Positions 19,132 to 29,500 of a stretch of 64,000 nucleotides of DNA are shown piece after piece. Numbering within the stretch: position 1 is the stretch's first letter; each line of letters starts with the position of its first letter. Below the pieces are notes generated by a model. That model did no database searches. It saw only the letters and a list, made by a program, of their open reading frames with translations, and was not told the origin of the DNA. A program made the position numbers and the translations under genes. Origin of the DNA: JBKQVT01 sp963727245 (GTDB taxonomy: Bacteria; Planctomycetota; Planctomycetia; Pirellulales; Thermoguttaceae); NCBI GenBank assembly GCA_963727245.1, contig CAVSFO010000012.1, forward strand, positions 186,001 to 250,000, given 5' to 3'.

Positions 19132-20088
19132 TCAATTGACCACGTTCATCGGTTCGCCCCGCAGAAACGCGGCGACGTTCGCCGCCGTGATCGCCATCAG
19201 CCGCCGCCGCGCCTCCTGAGTCGCCCAGGCCAGGTGTGGAGTGATCAGACAGTTTTGGGCGCCGACCAGTGGATTATCCTCCGCCGGCGGTTCTTGTGAC
19301 AAGACATCCAGCGCCGCCCCCGCGATCCGCCCCGCGTTGAGCGCGTCGGCCAGGTCCCGCTCGTGAACCAGCCCGCCCCGGGCCGTGTTGATCAATAGCG
19401 CGCTCGGTTTCATCGTGCCGATCCGCACGCGGTTGACCATGCCCTCCGTGTGTTCATCCAGCGGGCAGTGAAGCGAGATCACGTCCGCCTCGGCGAAGAT
19501 CGCCTCGACCGATCGCCAGGCAAAGGGCCGATAGTCGGGCTCTCTGCCGGGGCGAAGGTCGTAGGCCAGCACCTCCATGCCCAGGGCGTGGGCCAACTCG
19601 CCGACACGCCGGCCGATCCGCCCAAAGCCCACGATCCCCATGCACTTGGCGGCCAATTCCACCAACGGGGCGTCCCAAAAGCAGAAATCGCCGTGTCGCT
19701 GCCATTGGCCCTCCTGCACCAGGTGGTCGTACCGCTCCGGACGATGGACCAGCGCCAAAAGCAGTGCCATCACGTGTTGCGCCACGCTGTCGGTGCCATA
19801 CTCCGGCACGTTCGAGACCGGAATGCCTTGCCGCCGGGCACAAGCCACGTCGACCACGTTGTAGCCGGTGGCCAGGACGGAGATGAACCGCAGCGAGGGC
19901 AATGCCGCCAGGATCGGCCCGTCCAGCAGGGTCTTGTTGGTCAGGACGATTTCCGCCCCTCCGGCGCGGGCGACGATCTGGTCCGCGGGCGTCCGGTCGT
20001 AGACCGTCAGTTCGCCCAAGGCGGCGACGGAGTCCCAGGGGTTGTCGCCGGGGTTAAGCGTATATCCATCGAGAACGACGATTTGCAC
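19132..20088 (-). CDS. D-2-hydroxyacid dehydrogenase (NAD-dependent)
   Basis: 318 residues from GTG 20088, with GGAG about 7 bases upstream. A longer frame to 20382 runs through a repeat element and is rejected. The Rossmann motif GIVGFGRIGRRVG is at 151-163. Catalytic-domain signatures follow: DVISLHCPLDEHTEGM, LLINTARGGLVHERDL (Arg), and CLITPHLAWATQEARRRL (His). The family reduces 2-keto acids such as hydroxypyruvate or glyoxylate, or acts on 3-phosphoglycerate; sequence does not separate these. The gene faces the sulfotransferase tail to tail with a 34-base gap. Confidence 0.9.
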   Translation of the reverse strand: MQIVVLDGYTLNPGDNPWDSVAALGELTVYDRTPADQIVARAGGAEIVLTNKTLLDGPILAALPSLRFISVLATGYNVVDVACARRQGIPVSNVPEYGTDSVAQHVMALLLALVHRPERYDHLVQEGQWQRHGDFCFWDAPLVELAAKCMGIVGFGRIGRRVGELAHALGMEVLAYDLRPGREPDYRPFAWRSVEAIFAEADVISLHCPLDEHTEGMVNRVRIGTMKPSALLINTARGGLVHERDLADALNAGRIAGAALDVLSQEPPAEDNPLVGAQNCLITPHLAWATQEARRRLMAITAANVAAFLRGEPMNVVN

Positions 20089-20218
20089 GGGCAACTCCAC
20101 GGTAGGGTGGGGCAAGCGACGGCGAAAAATCTTCCTTGTCCGGCGATTATACTCCGCCCAGTCTGCCAGCGCGCTGGCCTGACGTTCGCGGAGCGTCCGA
20201 TCCGAGTCTCCTATTACG

Positions 20219-20446
20219 ACAGCGCTAACTTGCAGTGCCGACGGAAGTTGACCACGGAGACACGGAGAACACGGAGAGAAGGCAAAAAAAGGCAGAACAC
20301 GGCATGGCTGCCCGATTCTGACGGAAGATACTCCGCAACCCTTCGTCATCGTAGAGCACCGATGGAACAGGATTAGCCGCAACCCATTGATACTTTTGCT
20401 TTTGCACTCCGTGAACTCCGCGTCTCCGTGGTGTACTTAGCGCTGT
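20219..20446. mobile_element. MITE-like element with ACAGCGCTAA terminal inverted repeats
   Basis: ACAGCGCTAA at 20219-20228 is matched by its exact reverse complement at 20437-20446. Inside, a second inverted pair ACCACGGAGACACGGAGAAC (20251-20270, continuing to 20276) faces CTCCGTGAACTCCGCGTCTC (20407-20426, to 20432). The 228-base unit has no coding capacity. It fills the spacer between the dehydrogenase and the GlcG-like gene. CACGGAGACACGGAG repeats of this sort occur in many bacterial spacers. Possible target-site duplications are not clear. Confidence 0.6.
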
Positions 20447-20451
20447 AGGTA

Positions 20452-20856
20452 CTATTTGCCAACCGTGGCGCCCGCCGCGGCCACGGCGTGGTCGTTCTCC
20501 ACCGTGCTGCCGGAAACGCCGACGGCGCCGATGATCGTGCCACCCTGGTCGCGGATGGGGACTCCGCCCGGAAACGTAATCAGCCCGCCGTTGGAATGTT
20601 CAATGGCAAACAGCGATCCGCCGGGCTGGGAAAGCTTGCCGATTTCGCCCGTGTTCATGTCGAAGAAGCGGGCGGTGCGGGCCTTGCGGATGGCAATGTC
20701 GATCGAGCCGAGCCAGGCCCCGTCCATACGGGCGAACGCCTTCAGATTGGCGCCGGCGTCGACCACGGCGATGTTCATTTTGGCGCCGATCTTTTCCGCC
20801 TTCGCCACGGCGGCCGCTACGGCGGCATTGGCCTGCTGAAGGGTCACGTCGTCCAT
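20452..20856 (-). CDS. GlcG/HbpS-family (DUF336) protein
   Basis: 134 residues covering one complete domain: MDDVTLQQANAAVAAAVAKA, MNIAVVDAGANLKAFARMDG, DIAIRKARTARFF, ITFPGGVPIRDQGGTIIGAV and GVSGSTVENDHAVAAAGA. The family includes GlcG of the glycolate operon and the haem-binding HbpS; members bind small ligands and their catalytic role is uncertain. AAAGGAG lies about 7 bases before ATG 20856. The adjacent 2-hydroxyacid dehydrogenase would fit a glycolate/glyoxylate link, but a repeat element separates them, so co-regulation is only a guess. Confidence 0.85.
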   Translation of the reverse strand: MDDVTLQQANAAVAAAVAKAEKIGAKMNIAVVDAGANLKAFARMDGAWLGSIDIAIRKARTARFFDMNTGEIGKLSQPGGSLFAIEHSNGGLITFPGGVPIRDQGGTIIGAVGVSGSTVENDHAVAAAGATVGK

Positions 20857-20897
20857 AGAAATTGCTCCTTTCCTGCTGGGTTAGGATCGGGGAATCC

Positions 20898-20965
20898 ATA
20901 AGTGTCGCCTTTCGCTCCGCGAAAGTTGCGGCTTTCGCGGAGCGAAAGGCAACAAAGACGCTTAT
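20898..20965. repeat. palindromic element with perfect 19-bp stem
   Basis: GCCTTTCGCTCCGCGAAAG (20907-20925) and its exact reverse complement (20932-20950) enclose a 6-base loop. Flanking bases ATAAGTGTC and GACGCTTAT extend the pairing to 68 bases with one mismatch. Located between the GlcG-like gene and the membrane protein gene, it would form a very stable hairpin and may terminate transcription. It has the form of a dispersed REP-type repeat. Confidence 0.8.
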
Positions 20966-21041
20966 TGTAGCGTCTCAGGCGGCGTCTGCCAGCCAGGGGG
21001 CTTCCGGGGGGGCGAGGTCGGCGCGATCGGCGGCGCGGCCG

Positions 21042-21593
21042 CTACGAGCTGGCGGTCACGGTCCGGCGGACATGAGCCGGATACCAATTGGTGAAGGCCA
21101 CGGCTGCGGTAAACGTCGTCATCGGGATGCCCCAGTGCAGCCAGATCGGCATCGCCAGCCACAGGCATCCGGCGACGCCCCCGGCCGTCACAACCGCCAT
21201 GGCGGCGAACCAGGCCCAGCTCAGCAGCAGGCACGTTTGACGAAATTGCTGCGAACTCCGCGCTTCAGGCCCGGCGCGATCGCAGGCGTACTGGAGGACG
21301 AACGGCTTGCCCAGCAGTATCGAAGCCAGGATGACGCCGGTGAAGGTGACGTTGCCCAGCACGGCGGCCCAATGGCTGATTCGGCTGCCGTCCCCAGGCA
21401 GCAAGCTCGCCAGCACCATGCCGAGGAAGAAGGCGATCCCCGCGGAGTCCAGGAGCTTCAGCCGCCTGCCGGCGAGGTTGCGCCGGTTGATGAGCAGGAG
21501 CAGGGCGAAGCTCAACAGCGACGCGGCCCACAAAGGGACGTACTGGACGAGGATCGAGAAAATGATCCACGGCATGAAGGGGAGCAACGACAT
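21042..21593 (-). CDS. integral membrane protein of unknown function
   Basis: 183 residues beginning MSLLPFMPWIIFSILVQYVP. About five hydrophobic segments are visible: 8-20, 24-40, 50-68, 78-97 and 125-150. ATG 21593 is chosen because AGGAGG lies about 8 bases upstream; the frame is open further to 21773, but that part is Cys/Arg-rich and unlike protein. The C-terminus ends with a charged tail (YPAHVRRTVTASS). I do not recognise the family, and the neighbours give no clear functional hint. Confidence 0.7.
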   Translation of the reverse strand: MSLLPFMPWIIFSILVQYVPLWAASLLSFALLLLINRRNLAGRRLKLLDSAGIAFFLGMVLASLLPGDGSRISHWAAVLGNVTFTGVILASILLGKPFVLQYACDRAGPEARSSQQFRQTCLLLSWAWFAAMAVVTAGGVAGCLWLAMPIWLHWGIPMTTFTAAVAFTNWYPAHVRRTVTASS

Positions 21594-21734
21594 GGCAGAA
21601 ACCTCCTTTGCGCGGTGCTGACGGGGCGCGGGCGCCCGATGGGTTGCGTCAATGCAAGTATAGGATACGCATAAGCGGTTTCTGTCGCGGAGGGTCGTGG
21701 TACAGCATTCAGGACATTTATGCCGGCGAGAAAA

Positions 21735-21995
21735 GCCCCCCGTTTGCAACGGGGGGGCGACATCCGGCGGCAAGAACTTGGGGGAAGAGGCGCGTAGGCG
21801 CCGCCGCTGTTCCCACCGGTCGCAACTGGCGGGCTTGAGACTGACAAAAGGGGTCGGGATTCTCTTTTCTCGGGGTCGAAAACGCGTCAGGAACCAAGAA
21901 CAACGGTTCCTGACACCTTTGGCCTGACCAATGTGGCCTGACCAATGAAATCAGGGTCGAAAAGGCGTCAGGAACCAAGGACAACGATTCCTGAC
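21735..21995. repeat. cluster of palindromic repeats in a 446-base spacer
   Basis: Between 21594 and 22039 I see no gene. The spacer holds a CCCCCCGTTTGCAACGGGGG hairpin near 21736, a CCCACCGG...GGCGGG inverted pair near 21812, and two copies of a GTCAGGAACC...GGTTCCTGAC-type palindrome (21886-21914 and 21967-21995), 81 bases apart. The two copies are near-identical 29-mers and their flanks (GGTCGAAAA) also match, so this is a duplicated unit. Confidence 0.65.
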
Positions 21996-22039
21996 GCCTT
22001 CGATCCGCCCTTGATCCTCCAATGACGATACGCCCGCGA

Positions 22040-23697
22040 CTATTCTGCCTTGACGCCGCTCAGCGGATGGTGAATGACGGCGTCCCAGGCCAACTCTTGC
22101 AGCAGGCGATTCAACTTGTTCATGTCATCCAGGTTGGCGCCCCTTGCCAGCTCGGCGGGCAGCGGCAAGCCCACCGGGCTGCACCGATAGATCACGGCGT
22201 AATTACAATAGGCATCCAACACTTGCAAGACCGCCTGCGGATGGCCCCAGCAATCGCTGAAGAGGTCCCATTGCGCCTTCAGACCGGGCGCCGTGCCGGC
22301 GACGATCTTCTCCCGCAGCGCATTGGCGGCCTGCCCCACCGGCACGACGAGCACCGCGTCCTTGCCCAGCCGCCGATTCACGCCGCGGACGAAGTCACTG
22401 AGGTCCCGATCGTAGAGTGCCTGTTTTTTCCGCAATTCCGCGATCACGGTGGCGTTATGGTCCACCTTCTTGCCCACATCCAAGGGATACTTTGGCTCGT
22501 AGGTGTCGTTCGGCATCCAGAACTCCTGGACGGCGACGCGAATCTTCGGGTTGTGCTCGACGCCCAGCTTGGCGAACTTCTCGATTCCCTCGTCAGGCAT
22601 CCAAATGGGCGAGAGGGTGAGCACGTCGACTTTGCCGGGCGCAGGGCGGCCTTGGCCTGGTTACTCGCCTCCGGCACGTCCCAGTGCTGCGTGATGCGCG
22701 AGCCGCCGATCGACGAGAGGCCCACGCCCTGGTGGTCGCGGATGCCGGCGCTCTTGGCCATTTCAGCCAGGAGGGGGTAGACGAACCAGTGGAAACTGTG
22801 GCCGCAGGTGAAGACCCGCTGTCCCTTGGGCACAGGCCGCTTGCCCAGGTGTCTGGCGAAGAAGTCCTCGATGAGCTGGCGGTACTCGGGCGTTATGAAT
22901 GTCGGGCCGCCGTGCCCGCTGCCCTTGACCACCACGAGCGTGGCCTCGACGCCCGCCTTCTGCAGCGCCGCGGCCAGCGTCTGGCTCTGCGCCAGCGGCA
23001 CCAGGTCGTCCCGGTCGCCGTGCATGATGAGGAAGGGCGCGGAATCCTTGCTGACGTAGGTCAGGGGACTGGCCGCCCGGGCCTTCTCCTTGTTGTCCTG
23101 GACCGGACCGCCGATGAGCTTGGCGACCACGGTGCCCGGCTTATCGGCCAGCTTGCCCATGGTCAGCATTTCGGCCGGCCCGAAGAAATCGACGACGCAC
23201 TGGACGCGGCTGGATTGGTCGAGGTTGTCGCCCTTGTCAAACTCCTTGATGCCGCCGGCGGTGCCCAGCATGGCGACGAGGTGCCCGCCGGCCGAAGATC
23301 CCCAGACGCCGATGTGGTCGGGATCGAGGTGGTACTTGGCGGCGTTGGCCCGCAGCCAGCGGATGGCCGCCTTGCAATCTTCGATCTGGGCCGGGAAGAG
23401 GGCGTGCTGGCTGAAGCGGTAGTTGATGGCGGCCACGGCGTAGCCCTTGGCGACCAGCGGCACGGCGATGCAGTCTTCCTTGCTGCCCGCTTCCCATCCC
23501 CCGCCGTGAATCCAGACGACCAGCGGCAGCCGGCCCGTGGGGTTCTCGGGCAGATAGATGTCGAGGCGTTGCCGTTGGTGCCCGTTGGCAACGTAAGGAA
23601 GGTTCCGCAGGACTTGGACGCCCTGCTCCGCGACGGCGGGACTAACCCACACCGACATCACCGCCAGTCCGAGCACACCGAGCCACGTCCGCTTCAT
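22040..23697 (-). CDS. secreted two-domain esterase: alpha/beta hydrolase plus C-terminal GHSFH domain, one frameshift
   Basis: About 552 residues. A signal peptide (MKRTWLGVLGLAVMSVWVSP) is followed by a BD-FAE-type alpha/beta hydrolase: HGGGW oxyanion motif at 64-68, nucleophile elbow GSSAG at 133-137 (Ser135), MHGDRDDLVP with the Asp, and GSGHGG with the His. From about residue 295 a second domain begins FTCGHSFHWFVYPLL and continues IGGSRITQHWDVPE, LTLSPIWMPDEGIEKFA and VQEFWMPNDTY. I recall that domain as common in planctomycete secreted proteins; it is of unknown or SGNH-like nature. A one-base deletion near 22637-22643 breaks the frame at ALR/GKVDV. AGGAGA precedes ATG 23697. It probably acts on acylated polysaccharides outside the cytoplasm. 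Confidence 0.8.
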
Positions 23698-23850
23698 TTC
23701 TCATCTCCTTGGCCGCCTGCGCGGCCGCTTGAGTGTTGCTTTGCGTATCCAGGTTCCAGCTTAATTCAACCGAGGGTGGTCGTCAACGAGTGCGGCTGGC
23801 CCCGTTCGCCCGCAAAGGAACTGTGTTTACCCCCGAGTCAATCCCCGGAT

Positions 23851-25111
23851 TCAGCGTAGCGCACGCAACGGTCCAACTTTGCGGATCATCAAGAGGATCA
23901 AAAGGAATCCGACGATGTGAAACGTGCTGCCGATGGCGAACAGCATGGGATAGCCTGCCGCGGGCTTGAGGCTTTGGATTAGGCAACCGGCAAACTTGTT
24001 GAAAGCCATCCCGCCCATCGCACTGCCGAAGCCGACCAGTCCTGCTACGGTGCCGACCATCCCGCGCGGGAACAAGTCGGTGGCCAAGGTAAAAACCAGC
24101 GTGGAGAACGAGAGATGGGCGAAGAACGCGATGCTGATCAGGGCAATGTCCGCGTGCATCGGCACGTGCGCGACCAGGCACATGCACGGCATCAGGGCGG
24201 CCGAGGCGCCGAGCACCGCCTTGCGCGCGAAGCTGAGCGAGTATCCGCGGCGCAACAGGCGGCCGGAGCACCAACCCCCGAAGACGCTGCCGACGCCGGA
24301 GGCCGCAAAGGGAATCCAGCCGATGGTGCCGACGTGCGTGGCGTCGAAGCCGTGGATGTCAACCAGGTACTTGGGCACCCACGCGATATAGGTGAACCAG
24401 AACGGCGTCGCAACAGGCCTTGCTCAGCACCAATCCCCAGACTTCCCTCACCAGCAGCAGCCGCCACCAGGAAACGCCCGACTGCCGGCGCGGGGCGGAG
24501 ACCATCACCTCGGCGATTTTATGGCGCTCTTCCGCGGAGAGTCGCGGGTGCTGGGCGGGCGGGTAATAATCCCACAGCCACCAGGCGGCCCAGAACAGCC
24601 CCATCGCGCCGCAGAGATAATAGACCCAGGGCCAGGGGGCGTACCACAACACCAAGGCGACGGCCGGCGGGGCAATGACCGCGCCGACCGAACTGCCGGC
24701 GTTCATCATCCCCATCGCCGTCCCTCGTTCCCGAGCCGGAAACCACTCGGCAACGGCCTTGGCCCCTCCCGGGAAGAGTCCGCCTTGGGCCAGGCCCAGC
24801 ATCAGCCGGGCTGCCGCCAGCATGAGGAACCCGCGGGCCAGCCCATGACCGGCGCAGGCCAGCGACCACCAGACCACGATCAGCAGGAAGGCGCGACGCG
24901 TGCCCAGAAAATCCATGAGCCAGCCACCGCCCACATACATCAGGGCATAGGCCAAGTAGAAAAGCGCCTGCAGGGTCCCGAAGTCGTTGTGCGAAAGCGG
25001 TATGGACTGCTGGATGGCCTTCCAGGTCAAGGTCAGCGTCTGCCGATCCAAGTAACCGACGGCGGTAGCGACCGCGAGCAGAATGGCGATGGGCCAGCGG
25101 ATCGAGCGCAC
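23851..25111 (-). CDS. MFS transporter (hexuronate/ACS family-like), one frameshift
   Basis: About 420 residues. The first half has six hydrophobic segments with GYLDRQTLTLTWKAIQQSIP and GWLMDFLGTRRAFLLI (A-like motif), then FPGGAKAVAEWFPARERGTA and MNAGSSVGAVIAPPAVA, all typical of the anion:cation symporter group containing ExuT. The second half continues FWFTYIAWVPKYLVDIHGFD. The frame changes near 24400-24404 by one extra base. GTG 25111 follows AGGAGAAGA. The substrate is probably a sugar acid, judging from family resemblance only. The adjacent secreted esterase and the PfkB kinase at 62.2 kb would be compatible with pectin or sugar-acid use. Confidence 0.82.
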
Positions 25112-25400
25112 GCGGATTCTTCTCCTGGCCGGTCACGTCGGACGGCCGATGATCGTTCTGGTTGTCGGCCGCAGTTGTTCCGATCTCCCGCAGTGGTCGC
25201 TTCGCTCGACGCCGCCCGGCTTGCCATGGCCGGCTGGCCGCTGGTCCAGCCGCTGCAAAACCGCCATTATATCACCCCGTCCACGCCGAAGAAAGGAGCC
25301 GGGGCAAGCATCTCCTGGCCCGGGATTTCGCGGCCTTCGGCCGGCGGCGGCTTGGGGCGGGTGTTCGCTACTGCCTCCTGGGAGCGGACTGGGCTATACT

Positions 25401-26261
25401 ATGGGCATGACCGACGTTCCCGAAAAAGCCCGCCGCCGCTGGCATCGCCCCGCGCCGGATCGCTGCGTCGTTGCCCTCCTGGCTCTCGAAGGACTCCTGC
25501 TGCTGTCGGCGTGGTTTCGCTGGTTTCCCTTCAACCAGCACAAGGGCTATACCGTCCTGATAACCATAGCGAGCGTGGGCCTTGCACTTCTCCTGATGCT
25601 GCTCTGGTTCCTCGCCGCCCTGGTCCTTCGCTGGCAGTTTCAGTTCAGCATCCTCTCGCTGCTCCTGCTGGTCGTGGTTGTCGCCGCCCCGTGCAGTTGG
25701 CTGGCAACGGCGATGAAACAGGCCAGGAAACAGCAGGAGGTGGTTGAGGAGATCGAAACGCTTGGAAAAACGGGATATTTCTGGCCGGAGCCTTTTAACG
25801 GCCACCGCTTTGGGCCTGAGCCGCCGCCCGTGGTTTATGACTGGATGACCGATGAGGCTTCCAACTGGCGGCCAAATGCACGGCCGCCGGCGCCGGCGTG
25901 GTTGCGGAAGCGGTTGGGCGATGACTTCTTCACCGACGTTGTTTCCGTGACGCTCGACTACAGCGCGATCACGGACGCCCAGCTAAAACACCTCGAAGGA
26001 TTGACGCGACTTCGAGAGTTGCGTACCTGCCAGCTCACAGACGCGGGACTGGGACAACTCGAAGGATTGACCCAACTCCGAGTGCTGGGCCTCACCGGGA
26101 CCGCCGTCAGCGACGCCGGGCTGCAATACCTCAGGGGATTGACCGAACTTCAGCGGCTATACCTTGGCGGCACCAACGTCACCGACAAAGGCGTGCAAGA
26201 CCTTCAGAAGGCGTTGCCGAAGGCAAAGATCGTGACGCGGTGGCCGCGATCTGAGGACTGA
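25401..26261 (+). CDS. membrane-anchored leucine-rich-repeat protein
   Basis: About 286 residues; ATG 25401 or 25407 could start it. After a basic N-terminus there are three hydrophobic segments near 20-36, 48-74 and 79-98, then a linker, and from about 185 the planctomycete type of LRR: ITDAQLKHLEGLTRLRELRT, LTDAGLGQLEGLTQLRVLGL, VSDAGLQYLRGLTELQRLYL and VTDKGVQDLQKALPKAKIV. Such LRR domains usually mediate protein binding. The partner is unknown. The 293-base spacer after it shows no gene or clear repeat. Confidence 0.8.
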   Translation: MGMTDVPEKARRRWHRPAPDRCVVALLALEGLLLLSAWFRWFPFNQHKGYTVLITIASVGLALLLMLLWFLAALVLRWQFQFSILSLLLLVVVVAAPCSWLATAMKQARKQQEVVEEIETLGKTGYFWPEPFNGHRFGPEPPPVVYDWMTDEASNWRPNARPPAPAWLRKRLGDDFFTDVVSVTLDYSAITDAQLKHLEGLTRLRELRTCQLTDAGLGQLEGLTQLRVLGLTGTAVSDAGLQYLRGLTELQRLYLGGTNVTDKGVQDLQKALPKAKIVTRWPRSED

Positions 26262-26554
26262 CCGATGGCAGCGGATAGCGGGCCGCACCGTCGTCGCCGT
26301 GTGCCCCGCTGAGCCCGATTGCCGGCGGCGACACGGCTTCTCCGCCGCGATCCGTCGAATAACCGGCCGGCAACCCAAACGATCCTCAGGAACTCGGGCG
26401 ACGGGGTGTCGCTTCAGCCCCAGGCCGACGCCGATCTAATCGAACGGCCGTGTGATGGGATGCTCGGGCAGGCGGCGCCGCCAGTTGACGCCCCCTGTAT
26501 CATTGTTTGGGCCACTTATTCGGGTAGTGCGTCTGCGGGCGAAGGCCGTTTTCC

Positions 26555-29500
26555 ATGAGATTGATCCTCTTCGCGTTGCGGCGTCCGATTACCGTGATGG
26601 TTGCGCTGGCGGCCGTCACGCTGGGATGCGCGCTGGCAGTGCGCCTCATGCCGGTGGACATCTTTCCCAGCCTGAACTTGCCGGTGATCTACGTCGCTCA
26701 ACCGTATGGCGGCATGGACCCTGCGCAGATGGAAGGCTATCTCGCCAACTATTACGAGTATCACTTTCTTTACATCACGGGCATTCACCACGTCGAATCC
26801 CGCAACATTCAGGGCACTTCCCTGATGAAGCTGTTCTTCCACCCGGAAACGAATATGGCCCAGGCGATGGCGGAGACCGTCAACTACGTCAATCGGGCGC
26901 GGGCCTTTATGCCGCCCGGCACGGTTGCTCCGTTCGTGATCCGTTTCGATACGGGGAGCGTGCCGGTGGGCTACCTCGTCTTGTCCAGCGAGACCCGAAG
27001 CATCGGCGAAATCCAGGACCTGGCCCTGTTCCGCGTGCGGCCGATGTTCGCCAGCCTCCCGGGCGTCTCCGCGCCGCCTCCCTTCGGCGGCAACCAGCGG
27101 ACCGTGGTCATCACGGTCGATCCCCAGCGCCTGAGGGCCTACGACATGACCCCGGACGACATCGTCACGGCGTTGGCCCAAGGCAACGCGATCAGCCCGT
27201 CCGGCAACCTGCCGCTGGACGGGAAGTATCCTTTCGTGCCGGTCAACACGGTGGTGCGCAACGTCGCCGACCTGGAGACGATCCCGCTGCGAACCGGCCC
27301 CACGGCGCCGGTCTATGTTCGGGACGTGGGCTATGTCCAGGACAGCACGGACTTTCCCACCGGCTACGCGCTGGTCAACGGCCACCGCAGCGTGTACATC
27401 CTGGTGACCAAGCGGGCCGACGCCTCGACGCTCAGCGTCGTCAGGGCGGTCAAGGCGGCCCTGCCCGACATGCAGGCCGTGCTGCCGCCGGACATCCACG
27501 TCAGCTACGAGTTCGACCAGTCGCCCTACGTCACCCGATCGATCTGGGGCGTCGTCAGCGAGGGGGCGTTGGGGGCCGTGCTGGTGGGATTGATGATCCT
27601 GCTGTTCCTCCGCGATGGGCGGAGCGCCCTGATCGTCTTGTTGAACATCCCGCTGGCGCTGATGGCGGCCGTGGTGGCGCTTTGGCTCGGCGGACAGACG
27701 ATCAACCTGATGACGCTGGGCGGATTGGCGCTGGCCATCGGCATCCTGGTGGATGAGGCGACCGTAGCCATCGAAAACATCCACCGCCACTTGGAACGCG
27801 GCCAGCCGCTGCCGCTGGCGGTCCGCGACGGCTGCGGCGAGACGGCCATCCCACGGCTGCTGGCGATGATCTGCATCCTGGCGGTCTTCATCTCGTCGTT
27901 CTTCATGCAAGGCGCCCCCGAGCGATGTTCGTTCCCTTGTCGCTGGCCGTGGGGTTCTCGATGATGGCCTCCTACCTGCTGTCGAGCACGCTGGTTCCCG
28001 TGCTCTCGATCTGGATTCTCCGCCGTGCGCACGCCGGCAGCGCGCAGGACGCCGCCTTACCGGCGGCCGACGCGGCGCCGACGCCGGCCGGCTTTCCCCT
28101 TGGGCCGGCTGCCGATGGTTTCCTTCGACCGCTTCCGGCGCGGCTACGAGTCGCTGCTGACGCGGATCATTCGCTTCCGCCGGGGCCTCGTGGCGACGTA
28201 CCTGGTCGTGTCGCTGGCGATCATCGGGTTGGTGGGCTCGCGGCTGGGCAGGGAGATTTTCCCGACCATCGACACCGGACAGTTCCGGCTTCGCATCCGC
28301 GCCCGGACGGAACGGACATCGACCGCACCGAACAGGTCGTCCTGAAGGCCCTCAAGGTGATCCAGGAGACCGCCGGAGCGGGCAACGTGCAGATGACCCT
28401 GGGATACCTCGGCACGATTCCCTCCAGCTACCCGATCAACGCCGTGTATCAATGGATGCGGGGGCCGGAGGACGCGGTGATGTGGGTGGCCTTGAAGCGG
28501 GAAAGCGGAATCAAGATCGAGCCCTTCAAGGAGGAACTCCGCGGGAAATTGGCCGCGGCGCTGCCGGACGTACAATTCTCCTTCGAGCCGGCCGACATCA
28601 TCAACGAAGTGATGAGCTTCGGTTCGTCTACGCCGGTGGAGGTGGCCGTGAGCGGTCCCGATTTCACCCAGACCCGTCCCTACGCGGCGAAAGTCAAGGC
28701 CGAGATGGCGAAGATTTCCGGGCTGCGGGACCTGCAAACCGTCCAATCGCTCGATTACCCGACGGTCCAAGTGGACGTGGACCGCAAGAAGGCGGGAACG
28801 GTTTACGTGACGCCGGTCGATGTCTCTCGGTCCTTGGCGGAGGCCACCGCCTCCAGCCGTTTTACCGTGCCGAACTTCTGGGCCGATCCGCAGACCGGCA
28901 TCGGCTACCAGGTGCAGGTCGAAATCCCGCGCCCGGTCGTGCGCCGGCCGCGCGGCATCGAGCCGATCGGGTCGATCGGCGACTTGGAGATGGTTCCGGT
29001 CAAGCGCAACGCCGCCGGGCAGGTACTGGTTCGCGACGTGGCCACGGTTTCCAGGGGAACCATGCCCGGGGAAATCGACCGCTACAACATGCGGCGCCAG
29101 GTGAGCATGACGGCGAACGTCGCCGGCACGGACCTCGGCAGCGTCGCGGGGGAAATCTCTGCGGCCCTGGAGCGCCGCCGGTCAGCCTCCGCCCGGCGCC
29201 AAGGTCGAGGTCCGCGGGCAGATTCCTCCGCTCGGCGAGATGCTCGGCGGGCTGGCCCTTGGACTGGGGTTGGCCGTGGTCGTGATCTTCCTCCTCTTGT
29301 CGGCCAATTTCCAGTCGTGGCGGCTGTCGCTGGTGGCCGTCTCCACGGCCCCGGCGGCAATCGCCGGCGTAGTGGTGATGCTCTACCTGACCCGCACGAC
29401 GTTGAATATCCAGTCCTTTATCGGCGCGATCATGGCCGTGGGCGTGGCCATGGCCAACGCGATTCTGCTGGTCACGTTTGCCGAAGACCGGCGCCGGGCG

